In this document: positions 1 to 8,321 of the stretch, piece after piece | Position numbering within the stretch: position 1 is the stretch's first letter | Layout of the letters: each line of letters begins with the position of its first letter | Origin: Acinetobacter lwoffii | GTDB lineage: Bacteria > Pseudomonadota > Gammaproteobacteria > Pseudomonadales > Moraxellaceae | Assembly (NCBI RefSeq): GCF_029024105.1 | Contig: NZ_CP118963.1 | Coordinates: 310,001 to 374,000, forward strand | Direction: 5' to 3' | DNA: 64,000 nucleotides | Notes under the pieces: model-generated | The model's input: the letters and a program-made list of their open reading frames with translations, nothing else | What the model was told of the DNA's origin: nothing | Database searches by the model: none | Translations under genes and position numbers: made by a program

Positions 1-690
1 GGCATTGATTTTGACCAAAAAATTACGCCCGATGATCATCGGTTCCAGTTCCGGATGATTGATATTGGCCGGAATAATCGCGCGGCCGGCGGCGACTTCC
101 TGACGCACAAATTCTGGCGTAATTTCAGTCAGGTTTTTTGCACCAAAATTCTGGCCCGGATGCTGGCGCATATCGACACCATCGAGTTGACGTAGGTTTT
201 CACGAATGGCAATGTATTCCATTTCCGGTGTGATAATGCCTTGCTTGGCATAATGCATCTGGGTGATGTTGCGGCCGCATTTGGCTTTGCGTGGTTTTTG
301 AATATGCGCGAAACGGATCGCAGCGGTACGGATATCGCGTAAACGCTGGCGGCCAAATTCAGAACTGAGCTGATCCAGAATTTCACTATCGTTGCGCTGC
401 TCAATCCAGCTTTCACGAATATTCGGCAGACCTTTGTTCAGGTCAATCGTCACATCGGGGTCAGTATAAACACCAGACGTGTCATAGACCATTAATGGCG
501 GATTATGTTCACCGCCCAGACTGGTCGGGGTTTCACTTAAGGAAATCTCCCGCATCGGTACCTGAATATCAGGACGGGAGCCTTGCAGATAGACTTTACG
601 TGAGGCAGGCAGAATTCGCGTTAAATCGCGTGCTTCCTGTTCATGAGCGGAGAGAGTGGTTTCAGAAGAAAGATTCGTTAACTGGTTCAT
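1..690 (-). CDS. thiC: Phosphomethylpyrimidine synthase ThiC, N-terminal part (cut by window edge)
   Basis: Radical-SAM enzyme that rearranges aminoimidazole ribotide to the hydroxymethylpyrimidine phosphate moiety of thiamine. About 230 N-terminal codons are present. The protein starts MNQLTNLSSETTLSAHEQEA and contains the family's N-terminal stretches SRPDIQVPMREI, YDTSGVYTDPDV, MHYAKQGIITPEME and EVAAGRAIIPANINHPE. The catalytic barrel and the C-terminal CxxxCxxxC cluster motif lie beyond base 1. The ATG is at 688-690. A TPP riboswitch begins 99 bp upstream, which fixes both identity and regulation: thiamine pyrophosphate represses the gene through its leader. Identification is by recognition of conserved family sequence and by the riboswitch context. 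Confidence 0.95.
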   Translation of the reverse strand, partial: MNQLTNLSSETTLSAHEQEARDLTRILPASRKVYLQGSRPDIQVPMREISLSETPTSLGGEHNPPLMVYDTSGVYTDPDVTIDLNKGLPNIRESWIEQRNDSEILDQLSSEFGRQRLRDIRTAAIRFAHIQKPRKAKCGRNITQMHYAKQGIITPEMEYIAIRENLRQLDGVDMRQHPGQNFGAKNLTEITPEFVRQEVAAGRAIIPANINHPELEPMIIGRNFLVKINA

Positions 691-789
691 GGCTATGATC
701 CTTATGATGACATCAACGAATCAAGCACGACCAAAAACGTAGGCAGATTTATCCTGAACAGATAAAGCAAGGGCTGGGTTTTTAGCTGG

Positions 790-905
790 CTTGATTCCTA
801 CGCAGGTATTAACCTGATCAGGTTCAACGGTACTCATGCTCAATTCCTGATAACGATAAAAGGAATCACATGATCTCAGCGAGGCATTACTCGCGCTCCG
901 TCAAG
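790..905 (-). promoter_or_regulatory. TPP riboswitch (THI element) upstream of thiC
   Basis: Read on the minus strand, the leader has the conserved thi-box elements in order. A CTTGA arm at 901-905 pairs with TCAAG at 790-794 (P1). Next come a GCGAG/CTCGC hairpin, the invariant CTGAGA, and then the GAACCTGATCAGGTTAATAC and CTGCGTAGGAAT cores. It lies 100 bp before the thiC ATG, as expected for a riboswitch that controls thiC translation or termination on binding thiamine pyrophosphate. The stretch 691-1018 otherwise holds no gene. Confidence 0.95.
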
Positions 906-1018
906 CGAGGCTAAAGCTTAGCTCAGTTTAGGCAGAATAAACAGGTCTAAATCGCTCAACTTTAAACGAGGATTGATTTAGACATGGCGATATTGATTGA
1001 AGGTGAAACTGATCCCAA

Positions 1019-2050
1019 CTAGATACAGATGGCATCGGTAAAGCAGTCTTTATCATATTTTTGTGAGGGCGGGCTGATCTGGGCATAGTACAGAATCTGT
1101 TCTGCTTCCGAGCGGTTTCTATAATCGGCAGGCAAGACTTGTTGGCGCTGTTCCGGAGTCATGTCCAGAAATTCCAGAAACAGGCGTGCCTGTGTGGACA
1201 GCGTTGATTTCTGGCCGTTTGATAGTCCAATAATAGTTTCCAGATGACTGGTATCCACAGCATAACGATCGCGATAATCTTCCGACACCGGGGATTGCTC
1301 GGTACCTCTAAACAGGAAATAGGTATATTGCTTCAGCAGATATTCAGCATCGCGTTTATAACTGCTATTCGGATAAGTCTTGAGATAGTCTTCCCAAAGC
1401 AGACTGCGGGCTGCAATATCAGTGGCTTCAATCTGCAGGCGTTTTTCCACCAGCACCGGTTCCATATTCTGTTCCGCCAGATTTTCAATAAAGGCTTTTT
1501 CAGCGGCCGGTAAATAAGGGGCAAAAATACGCGCCAGATATTCCGGACTGCGGCGATAATGTAAAGTGCCATCCCCCAGATCCAGCAGTTCTACATAAGC
1601 CTGCCCCTTGTGTTTTAACAGATACTGGTCACGTGAGGTGAGCTGTTGAAAATGCGCATGCTGAATGGTGGGATGCTGCGCCATTTCCAGTGCATACTGC
1701 TCAAAGGCGCGTTGCTGAAATTCGGTGCGATCCACCTTTAAAAAGCGCTGATACATTTCGGTAGAGCGCTGCATCAGTTGCTTCTGCTCCGCCAAGTCCA
1801 TCAACGGCAGGCACACTTTAAGATCCTGATTAATCTGCTCCAGCGCAAACGTCGTGCGCTGGTCATTAATCTGGGACATATTTTTTTCAATATTCTGGCA
1901 CATGAGGCTAAAGTCACTGACTGGACTTTGCGTTTGCTTCGCCTCAGTCTGTTCGACCTGGATCTGTGGATCTGAGGGCTGTTGGCAGCCCCCAAGAAGC
2001 AGCACGCTACCAGCAAGCACACAGGCTTTGAATATCGACGGGAATGGCAT
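1019..2050 (-). CDS. Hypothetical lipoprotein
   Basis: A 343-residue protein of unknown function. The N-terminus MPFPSIFKACVLAGSVLLLGGC is a type II signal peptide with a lipobox (LGGC) and the lipidated cysteine at about residue 22. A short polar linker rich in Q, S, P and E follows (QQPSDPQIQVEQTEAKQTQS), as in surface or periplasm-facing lipoproteins. The rest is Gln/Glu-rich, probably helical, and contains no motif I recognise. I start it at the ATG at 2050; a GTG two codons upstream (2056) is possible, and neither has a clear ribosome binding site. It points toward thiC but is separated from it by the riboswitch leader, so it is probably a separate unit. An outer-membrane anchor role is inferred only from the lipobox. 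Confidence 0.8.
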   Translation of the reverse strand: MPFPSIFKACVLAGSVLLLGGCQQPSDPQIQVEQTEAKQTQSPVSDFSLMCQNIEKNMSQINDQRTTFALEQINQDLKVCLPLMDLAEQKQLMQRSTEMYQRFLKVDRTEFQQRAFEQYALEMAQHPTIQHAHFQQLTSRDQYLLKHKGQAYVELLDLGDGTLHYRRSPEYLARIFAPYLPAAEKAFIENLAEQNMEPVLVEKRLQIEATDIAARSLLWEDYLKTYPNSSYKRDAEYLLKQYTYFLFRGTEQSPVSEDYRDRYAVDTSHLETIIGLSNGQKSTLSTQARLFLEFLDMTPEQRQQVLPADYRNRSEAEQILYYAQISPPSQKYDKDCFTDAICI

Positions 2051-2342
2051 TAACACTATGCTTCAGGACTCTGTATATATAGGTGAATTCAGAAAATAAC
2101 GGCCTTACTGGGAGATATTGTATAGATCAAACTAAAATACTATGTTTAGTATTGTGAATTGCTTTGTTACATTGCCGGTATGGGAGCCAGAAAATTGAAT
2201 TAATGATGGATAAAAATTGATCTTTATATTAAAAAATTAATAAAAATCATACGTAAAAATTCAAGAGATCTCTTTAGTATGGCTTAGCTTAAAGCGCCAG
2301 AATTTTTTGATCTGAATGGCTGTTAGGGGTTAACACTATAAA

Positions 2343-3704
2343 ATGAAATTAAAACGCAGTGTCATGGCCTGTTTATTGCTATTAATTAGTCCGGCGATTT
2401 TTGCCCTGGATTTACAAGAAGCGTATGCACGCGCCCAGCAAAATGATCCAAATTGGCAGGCGAATGTGTTGCAGTACCAATCTGATCAGCTCAATCTGGG
2501 GATTGCCAGCGGAAATTTGCTGCCGACCGTGACTTTATCTGGAAATGTGACCCGTAAAAACCAGTCCGTCAACAACTCAGAGTCTGAAGGTTTGCCTGCT
2601 GAATTTGGTGAGTTGCAAAGTTCCAGTACAACCAGCCGTCAGGTGGCCTTAACCGCACGCCAACCTTTATTTCGCTGGGATGCCTGGCAAGGTTATAAGC
2701 AGGTCAAGACCTCGGTCGAACTCAGTGAAGTCAATCTGCGTCTGCAAAAACAGCAGCATATTTTACAGGTGGCCGAAGCCTATTTTAATGTCTTGCGGCA
2801 GCAGTCTTTGACTACGGCTTATTTACAGGAAGAGCAGGCGCTGTCTGAACAGTTACGCATGATGAATGCTAAGCTGAAAGAAGGTTTGGTGGCGCGTAGT
2901 GAGGTCAGTGAAGCCAATGCCCAGTATCAAAGTGCCCAAGCCAACCGGATTTCGACTCAAGTTCAGCTGGTACTGGCCCAAGAACAGCTGGCACAGTTAA
3001 TCGGCCCTTATCAGGAAAATCTGGCGGTATTACGCAACGATTTCCAGTTCCAGAAACCGGTTCCAAGTGATATGCAGTCCTGGACCGAATTAGCACAAAG
3101 CCAAAATCTGAATATTCTGCAAGCGCGTCTGCAAAAGCGCTATTCTGAAGATGCCAAACGGGTCGAACAGGCTGCGCTCTATCCGCAGGTCGAAGTGGTC
3201 GGAACCTATGGCTATTTAAAGCAAAGTCCGGCTACGATCATGTCCAGCAATGGAGATTTCGACCAGATTGGGGTGGAGGTGAACTGGAATGTATTTAGCG
3301 GTGGACGCACGCAAAAAAGTATCCGTCAGGCCGGCGTTAATGTGCAAAAAAGTGAAGCGCAACTGGATGCGGCTATCCGTAAAGCCAATACCGATGTGAA
3401 ACAGTCCTTTATGCAGGTAGAAACCGATCAGGCCAAACTGAATGCACGTAAAGCCGCGATGGACTCTTCGGAAATTGTCTCACAAGCGTCCAGAGCCCAA
3501 TATCAGGAAGGCTTAAAAACCATGGTCGATGTGTTGCTGGCACAGCGTAATGCCTTTTCTGCCAAGACCGATTATTTGAATGCCAAATATGATTATCTGT
3601 TGCATGTGCTGCAATTGCAGGCCTCGGTCGGGCAGTTAACCGAAAAGGAACTGGCAGAGCTGAATGCCTGGCTGATTGAATATGATTCGCCTCAGCCTCT
3701 ATGA
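2343..3704 (+). CDS. tolC: TolC-family outer membrane channel protein
   Basis: Outer-membrane exit duct used by tripartite efflux pumps and type I secretion. The 453 residues begin with a signal peptide (MKLKRSVMACLLLLISPAIFA), so the mature protein starts near LDLQEAYARA, the typical TolC opening helix. Two OEP repeats follow (roughly 25-215 and 230-430), each with long Gln/Ala-rich coiled-coil helices. Characteristic stretches are ARQPLFRWDAW and GVEVNWNVFSGGRT, the strand-turn sequences of the beta-barrel. Length matches TolC (about 450-490). Acinetobacter has several OMFs (AdeC/AdeK type); this one resembles the TolC/AbuO type rather than the NodT lipoproteins because it lacks a lipobox. 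Monocistronic; a weak stem (AGCCTC/GAGGCT) overlaps its stop codon but lacks a T-run. Confidence 0.9.
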   Translation: MKLKRSVMACLLLLISPAIFALDLQEAYARAQQNDPNWQANVLQYQSDQLNLGIASGNLLPTVTLSGNVTRKNQSVNNSESEGLPAEFGELQSSSTTSRQVALTARQPLFRWDAWQGYKQVKTSVELSEVNLRLQKQQHILQVAEAYFNVLRQQSLTTAYLQEEQALSEQLRMMNAKLKEGLVARSEVSEANAQYQSAQANRISTQVQLVLAQEQLAQLIGPYQENLAVLRNDFQFQKPVPSDMQSWTELAQSQNLNILQARLQKRYSEDAKRVEQAALYPQVEVVGTYGYLKQSPATIMSSNGDFDQIGVEVNWNVFSGGRTQKSIRQAGVNVQKSEAQLDAAIRKANTDVKQSFMQVETDQAKLNARKAAMDSSEIVSQASRAQYQEGLKTMVDVLLAQRNAFSAKTDYLNAKYDYLLHVLQLQASVGQLTEKELAELNAWLIEYDSPQPL

Positions 3705-3795
3705 GGCTACTATTGTCATCAAACTTTCATCATGGATATGCTTTAATATGATTTATTATTGATCATTGTCCTCTATCGTTCAGGAGTAGCTTTCC

Positions 3796-4515
3796 TTGTG
3801 TCCAAATAATCCTGTATTAAGTCATCACATTTCTTCGCAATTTAATGAAGAACTGCAGGACGTAAATACCAAATTCATGACGATGGGCGGACTGGTAGAA
3901 CAGCAGGTAGCTAATGCCATTCATGCCCTATTGGACACAGATGTCTCAATGGCAGTAGATGTGCAGTTTCAAGATAATGTCGTCAATCAGATGGAACGAG
4001 ATATTGATGAAGCGCTGACCCTGATTCTGGCGCGCCGTCATCCTGCCGCGATTGATTTACGTATGGTGCTTGCCATGTCCAAGGCCAATACCGATCTGGA
4101 ACGGATTGGCGATGAAGCCTCGAAAATAGGCCGAATTGCACAAAGCTTGTGTGAAGAGGGTAGCTCACCACGCGGTTATATGGAAACCCGGCATATTGGC
4201 AACCAGGTGCGGGTGATGATTCATGATGCACTGGATGCTTTTGCGCGTCTGGATGTAGATCAAGCTTTGAAGGTCATGTTGGCGGATGCGGATATTGACC
4301 GTGAATATCAGTCAGCCACACGTACGCTTATGACTTATATGATTGAAGACCCACGGCATATCAGTCGTGTCATCAATGTATTGTGGGTGCTGCGTTCACT
4401 CGAAAGAATTGGCGATCATGCCCGGAATATTTCGGAACAGGTGATCTATATGGTCAAAGGTTTTGATGTGCGTCATACCAGTGTTGAAGAAATTGAACAG
4501 AAAGTTCAGCGTTAA
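3796..4515 (+). CDS. phoU: Phosphate signalling complex protein PhoU
   Basis: Negative regulator linking the Pst phosphate transporter to the PhoR/PhoB two-component system in the cytoplasm. The 239-residue protein shows the two three-helix PhoU repeats, each ending in the metal-binding E-x3-D type motif: TDLERIGDEASKIG at about residues 101-114 and RSLERIGDHARNIS near the C-terminus. The start is a TTG at 3796; AGGAG at 3782-3786 is well spaced for it and no in-frame ATG lies near. The gene stands alone here, with no pstSCAB or phoBR in the window. A strong hairpin terminator follows directly. Confidence 0.95.
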   Translation: MCPNNPVLSHHISSQFNEELQDVNTKFMTMGGLVEQQVANAIHALLDTDVSMAVDVQFQDNVVNQMERDIDEALTLILARRHPAAIDLRMVLAMSKANTDLERIGDEASKIGRIAQSLCEEGSSPRGYMETRHIGNQVRVMIHDALDAFARLDVDQALKVMLADADIDREYQSATRTLMTYMIEDPRHISRVINVLWVLRSLERIGDHARNISEQVIYMVKGFDVRHTSVEEIEQKVQR

Positions 4516-4533
4516 ATCTTAAAAAATTAAAAT

Positions 4534-4562
4534 AAAAAAACCTCCGTACCGGAGGTTTCTTT
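4534..4562. terminator. Bidirectional Rho-independent terminator between phoU and the ABC exporter
   Basis: Stem AACCTCC/GGAGGTT (4539-4557) around a short loop. A-rich sequence precedes it and T-rich sequence follows it on both strands, so it can serve the converging phoU (plus) and ABC transporter (minus) genes. Confidence 0.85.
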
Positions 4563-4577
4563 ATTGAGATAGAGAAG

Positions 4578-6380
4578 CTAACTATGAGTTTCTTCCTCGG
4601 CATCATCTTCAAAAGTTTTGGCAATTTTTTCAATATTCAGGCTTTTGGCCATCGCATCAAAGATTTCCTTATACACGCCTTGCTGATGATAAAGCTGGTC
4701 GTGCTCGCCATGCTCAGCAATCGTTCCTTCTTTCATCACGTAAGTATAATCCGCATCAATAATCTGCGAAAGGCTATGCGAAATGATGATCACGGTACGG
4801 CCTTGCTTGATCTGGTCCAGACTGTGTTTAATCTGTTCCGTGGCAATTGCATCTAGACTCGCCGTCGGTTCATCTAGAAAAATAATCGGTGGATTTTTCA
4901 GGAACATCCGTGCCAAGGCAATCCGTTGCTGCTGGCCGCCAGACAGCATCAAGGCATCGTTATCATAACCATCCGGTAACTGTAAAATCTGCTCATGAAT
5001 CGAGGCTTTTTCTGCTGCCTCAATTACATCCTCCATTGAGGCAGTAGTTTTACCATAACGGATATTGTCAAAGATGGTGCCCTGAAAAATATGATTTTTT
5101 TGTAAGACCAGACCAATATGATCGCGTAGATATTGGGTGTCATAATCTTTCAGGTCAATGCCATCCAGTTTGATCTGACCTTGCTGTGGTTCATAAAATT
5201 TATCCAGCAAACTGATGAGGGTAGATTTTCCGGCACCCGATAAGCCCACCAAGGCGGTAATTTTATTGGGGCGAATTTCCATATCAATATCTTTCAGGGC
5301 ATGGTGGCCGTTTGGATAATAAAAATTCACGCCACTCAGTTCAAATTTGCCTTGGACAATCGGTTTCTGCTGACCGCTTTGTTCAATTTCATCATCGGCC
5401 TCCAGAATTTTGAAAAAGCTTTCTGAATAGATCATGGCATCATTCACTTCATCATAAATCCGGTGCAGGGATCGAATTGGGGCAGAGACATTATTAAATA
5501 GCAGCACATGAAACATGATCATACCGATACTCATCTGGCCATCCAGCACAAAGTAGGAGGTTAAAATAATGATCAGTACAATCCCGATCTGTTCCAGAAA
5601 AGTTTTCAGGCCATCAAACAGGAAACTGGTCTGGCGGGTTTTCATCTGATTGTCGGTCAGTTCACGCTGTAAACCGAGCTGCTTTTCCGATTCAATCGAT
5701 TCGCGGTTAAAAGACTTAATCACGGTAATCGAGTTGATGATACTGAGAATGCCCTGACTTTTTCTCTCCCGACCATCGCGAAGACTGCGGCGCCAGCCCC
5801 CGAGTTTTTGTGCCTGCTTATAGGTCAGCCAGAAATAGATAGGAACAATAGCAGTCGCGACCAGACCGACATACACATTGGCATAGTACATTAGCCCCAA
5901 AGCCACAATGGCACTGGTAAATAACGGTAAAATATCAATAAAGAAAATTTGCACCAGACGGGTCAGTGAGCCAATGCCACGGTCAATCCGGGTCTGTAAT
6001 TTACCGGCCTGGTTATTTTCCTGATTAAAAAATTCCAGCCGATATTTTAAAAATTTTTCAATAATCCCTTGGGCCAGATCCTGAGAGACAAAAATCCGCA
6101 GTTTCTCTCCATAGAACTTCTGCCCGAACTGGACAAAGGCATTGATAATTTCTTTGCCGAGCAAAATCGCCGAAATCGTGATCAGAATATGCCAGCCTTG
6201 TTCCAGTCCTTGACCGGTTTCGAGTAGCGAATTGATGCTGTCGACCGCATATTGCAAGGTAATGGCATTGACCTGTGCGGTGAATGAGCCAATCAGGGTC
6301 AGAATCAGCGTGGCAATCACCAGCAACCGGTAAGGCTGAACAAAGGGACGAAGTTTCTGAAACAGCTGCCATAAGTTCAT
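4578..6380 (-). CDS. ABC exporter half-transporter (fused permease and ATPase)
   Basis: A 600-residue inner-membrane exporter subunit that would work as a dimer. An N-terminal six-helix ABC transmembrane domain (about residues 18-300) is followed by a nucleotide-binding domain (about 345-580). The latter has Walker A GLSGAGKST, Q-loop LVLQKNHIFQ, signature LSGGQQQR, Walker B IIFLDEPTA and switch IIISHSLS, all intact. The type is MsbA/multidrug/lipid exporter-like. The substrate cannot be read from sequence, and there is no partner permease or adaptor nearby. The gene is monocistronic, convergent with phoU and divergent from the AlkB-family gene. The acidic C-terminal tail (EKIAKTFEDDAEEETHS) is a minor peculiarity. 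Confidence 0.9.
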   Translation of the reverse strand: MNLWQLFQKLRPFVQPYRLLVIATLILTLIGSFTAQVNAITLQYAVDSINSLLETGQGLEQGWHILITISAILLGKEIINAFVQFGQKFYGEKLRIFVSQDLAQGIIEKFLKYRLEFFNQENNQAGKLQTRIDRGIGSLTRLVQIFFIDILPLFTSAIVALGLMYYANVYVGLVATAIVPIYFWLTYKQAQKLGGWRRSLRDGRERKSQGILSIINSITVIKSFNRESIESEKQLGLQRELTDNQMKTRQTSFLFDGLKTFLEQIGIVLIIILTSYFVLDGQMSIGMIMFHVLLFNNVSAPIRSLHRIYDEVNDAMIYSESFFKILEADDEIEQSGQQKPIVQGKFELSGVNFYYPNGHHALKDIDMEIRPNKITALVGLSGAGKSTLISLLDKFYEPQQGQIKLDGIDLKDYDTQYLRDHIGLVLQKNHIFQGTIFDNIRYGKTTASMEDVIEAAEKASIHEQILQLPDGYDNDALMLSGGQQQRIALARMFLKNPPIIFLDEPTASLDAIATEQIKHSLDQIKQGRTVIIISHSLSQIIDADYTYVMKEGTIAEHGEHDQLYHQQGVYKEIFDAMAKSLNIEKIAKTFEDDAEEETHS

Positions 6381-6531
6381 AAAAGGATTATTTTTATTGT
6401 GAAAGTTGAATTCAGTCTAGGCAGGAATTAGGCTAGCCACAAGCATAAATGTTGTAGTCATTTGTGAAGAGCAGTTGTAATCCTTTAGGTCGAATGTCAG
6501 TATTTTCATGTGGATACTGGATTGAATTGAT

Positions 6532-7152
6532 ATGACTCTCGATTTATTTGCACCCCAGCCGCAAGCCAATGTATTACCTTTTGATGGGGTAGTGGAGGAT
6601 TATGGCCTGATTTTGGATCAGGAACAAAGCCAGCAGTATCTACAGCATTTTCTCAGTCAGCTGGCCTGGCAACATGATGAAGTGCATTTATTTGGCAAGC
6701 ACCATGTCACAGGTCGCCAGGTGGTCTGGTATGGCGATGAACATTATCAGTATCGTTATTCTGGTACGCTCAAACAAGCTCAGGTATGGACACCCGGATT
6801 ATTCCGTTTAAAGCAGCATATTGAAATTCTGGTCGGTCATCCCTTTAATTCCTGTCTGGCCAATTTGTATGAAGATGGTTCCCAAGGCTTGGGCTGGCAT
6901 AGTGATGATGAGCCGGCGTTATATACAGGTACCTCTCGGGAAAATGTCATCGCTTCTCTAAGTCTGGGAGCTACCCGTAAAATGAGCTTTAAGCATAAAA
7001 TTCACAGCGATAAAGTCGATGTGCTGTTACACAGTGGACAACTGATTGTGATGCGTGGCGCGACGCAGCAGCACTGGAAGCACAGTATCAGCAAAACCAG
7101 CAAAGTTTTAACACCGAGAATTAATCTGACTTTTCGTTATTTTTATCCTTAA
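6532..7152 (+). CDS. AlkB-family 2-oxoglutarate/Fe(II)-dependent DNA dealkylase
   Basis: Oxidative demethylase that repairs N-alkylated bases such as 1-methyladenine and 3-methylcytosine. The 206-residue protein is short and single-domain, nearer the ALKBH2/3-like bacterial group than E. coli AlkB. The iron facial triad is visible as H-x-D in LGWHSDDEPALY (about residues 121-124) and a distal His in QQHWKHSISK. The 2-oxoglutarate-binding arginines are in TPRINLTFRYF at the C-terminus. The substrate-side NSCLANLYEDGSQGLGWH stretch is typical of the family. ATG at 6532. It stands alone and converges on ruvX. Confidence 0.92.
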   Translation: MTLDLFAPQPQANVLPFDGVVEDYGLILDQEQSQQYLQHFLSQLAWQHDEVHLFGKHHVTGRQVVWYGDEHYQYRYSGTLKQAQVWTPGLFRLKQHIEILVGHPFNSCLANLYEDGSQGLGWHSDDEPALYTGTSRENVIASLSLGATRKMSFKHKIHSDKVDVLLHSGQLIVMRGATQQHWKHSISKTSKVLTPRINLTFRYFYP

Positions 7153-7168
7153 GAAGCATTTTGGAGTG

Positions 7169-7192
7169 TAAAAAAGCACCCTAAAGGATGCT
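7169..7192 (-). terminator. Terminator of the algH-ruvX unit
   Basis: Read on the minus strand: AGCATCC-TTTA-GGGTGCT followed by TTTTTT. The fifth pair is U-G on this strand but would be a C-A mismatch on the plus strand, so the hairpin favours termination of ruvX rather than of the AlkB-family gene. Confidence 0.65.
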
Positions 7193-7216
7193 GATTTAAA
7201 AAAATTTAAAAACAGA

Positions 7217-7660
7217 TTAAGGCGTGATTCCGGCAGGATGGCGATACCAGCTTTCAATCAACAAGGCAGCCGCAATACTGTCCGCAGAGAGTTTCTTGCC
7301 TCGACCTTGAGCTTGGTAATGATCCAGTTCATCGCGTGCTTCACGGGTGGTCAAACGTTCATCCACCATCCAGGTTTCAATATTGGTCTGATGACGTAAA
7401 CGGCGGGCAAATTTTCGCGCCCGTGTCGACAGCTCCGATTCACTATCATCCATATTCAATGGTAAGCCGACCAGAAATAAATTGGGTTGATGGCTTTTCA
7501 CGATTTTGAGTAGTTCATCCCAGTTGGGAATACCATCTTTCATGGGAAATAAGGGTAGGGGATTGGCACTAGCAATCAGGGATTGTCCGACCGACATTCC
7601 CATTTTTTGTGTACCAAAATCAAACGCCATAATGGTTTGTGGCGCGTTTACATCAGGCAT
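7217..7660 (-). CDS. ruvX: Putative pre-16S rRNA nuclease / Holliday junction resolvase-like RuvX (YqgF)
   Basis: RNase H-fold nuclease of the YqgF family, implicated in 16S rRNA 5'-end maturation and once annotated as a Holliday junction resolvase. About 147 residues, the usual size. Motifs: AFDFGTQKMGMSVG (first catalytic Asp), LFLVGLPLNMDDSESE (second acidic site), DERLTTREA and SADSIAAALLIESW (third acidic site). The start is taken at the ATG at 7660; a TTG two codons upstream is less likely. The start overlaps the end of algH by 8 bp, so the two are translationally coupled, and algH-ruvX adjacency is widely conserved in gammaproteobacteria. Confidence 0.93.
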   Translation of the reverse strand: MPDVNAPQTIMAFDFGTQKMGMSVGQSLIASANPLPLFPMKDGIPNWDELLKIVKSHQPNLFLVGLPLNMDDSESELSTRARKFARRLRHQTNIETWMVDERLTTREARDELDHYQAQGRGKKLSADSIAAALLIESWYRHPAGITP

Positions 7661-8207
7661 GTCCAATCTCGGAAGATAACCAGTTGCGGTCTACCCCCAT
7701 TTTTTTATAGGCAGCGTCCCAACGGTCGTTATAAGGTAAATTAAAAATCAGATCCATATCGGAATCACAAATCAGCCAGTCACCACGAGCAATTTCCTGT
7801 TCCAGCTGGTGTTTGCCCCAGCTGGCATAGCCAAGTGCAATCTGATAGCGACCAACGCCTTCATTATGCGCAATGGCATCCAGAATATCTTTCGATGTGG
7901 TAATACAGACATTCTCGCCTACGGCAATAGACGAATGCCAGGTCGGCTGACCGGTATGCAGGACAAAGCCGGCCTCAGGGCGTAATGGACCACCTTGCAA
8001 TACTTCATGCGGATTGACATTGTCTGCTTCAATATCAAGATCATTCAGCAATTCTTTAATTTGAATGCCGGCAGGTCGATTGATAATGATGCCTTGCGCA
8101 CCATCTTCATCATGCCGTGCGAGATAAATGACCGTCTGGGCAAAAAAATCATCATTCGCATGCGGCGGTGCAATCAGACAACGATGTGTCAGAAACTGTT
8201 TGGTCAC
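7653..8207 (-). CDS. algH: YqgE/AlgH family protein
   Basis: Cytosolic protein of the UPF0301/AlgH family with no firmly established biochemical role; in Pseudomonas it was linked to alginate regulation. The 184 residues match the family length. Typical stretches: FLTHRCLIAPPHANDDFFAQTV at the N-terminus, GIIINRPAG, VLQGGPLRPEAGFVLHTG and IALGYASWGKHQLEQEIARGDWL. The start is a GTG at 8207 preceded by AGGAGA nine bases upstream. It overlaps ruvX at its 3' end, forming a two-gene unit that ends at the hairpin near 7180. Confidence 0.93.
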   Translation of the reverse strand: MTKQFLTHRCLIAPPHANDDFFAQTVIYLARHDEDGAQGIIINRPAGIQIKELLNDLDIEADNVNPHEVLQGGPLRPEAGFVLHTGQPTWHSSIAVGENVCITTSKDILDAIAHNEGVGRYQIALGYASWGKHQLEQEIARGDWLICDSDMDLIFNLPYNDRWDAAYKKMGVDRNWLSSEIGHA

Positions 8208-8321
8208 CTGAGCAGTTCTCCTTAAAATTAATTTCTTCGCAGAGAAATCCTATGATCCTAATAGCTACGTTACTAGAGCTTCTTGGATTCACCAAATTTT
8301 ATTTGTCCAGATTGTAAATAT

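Noticed and set aside
495..698. Open reading frame on the plus strand over the thiC start
   Set aside because: Antisense to thiC codons; no ribosome binding site or recognisable product.
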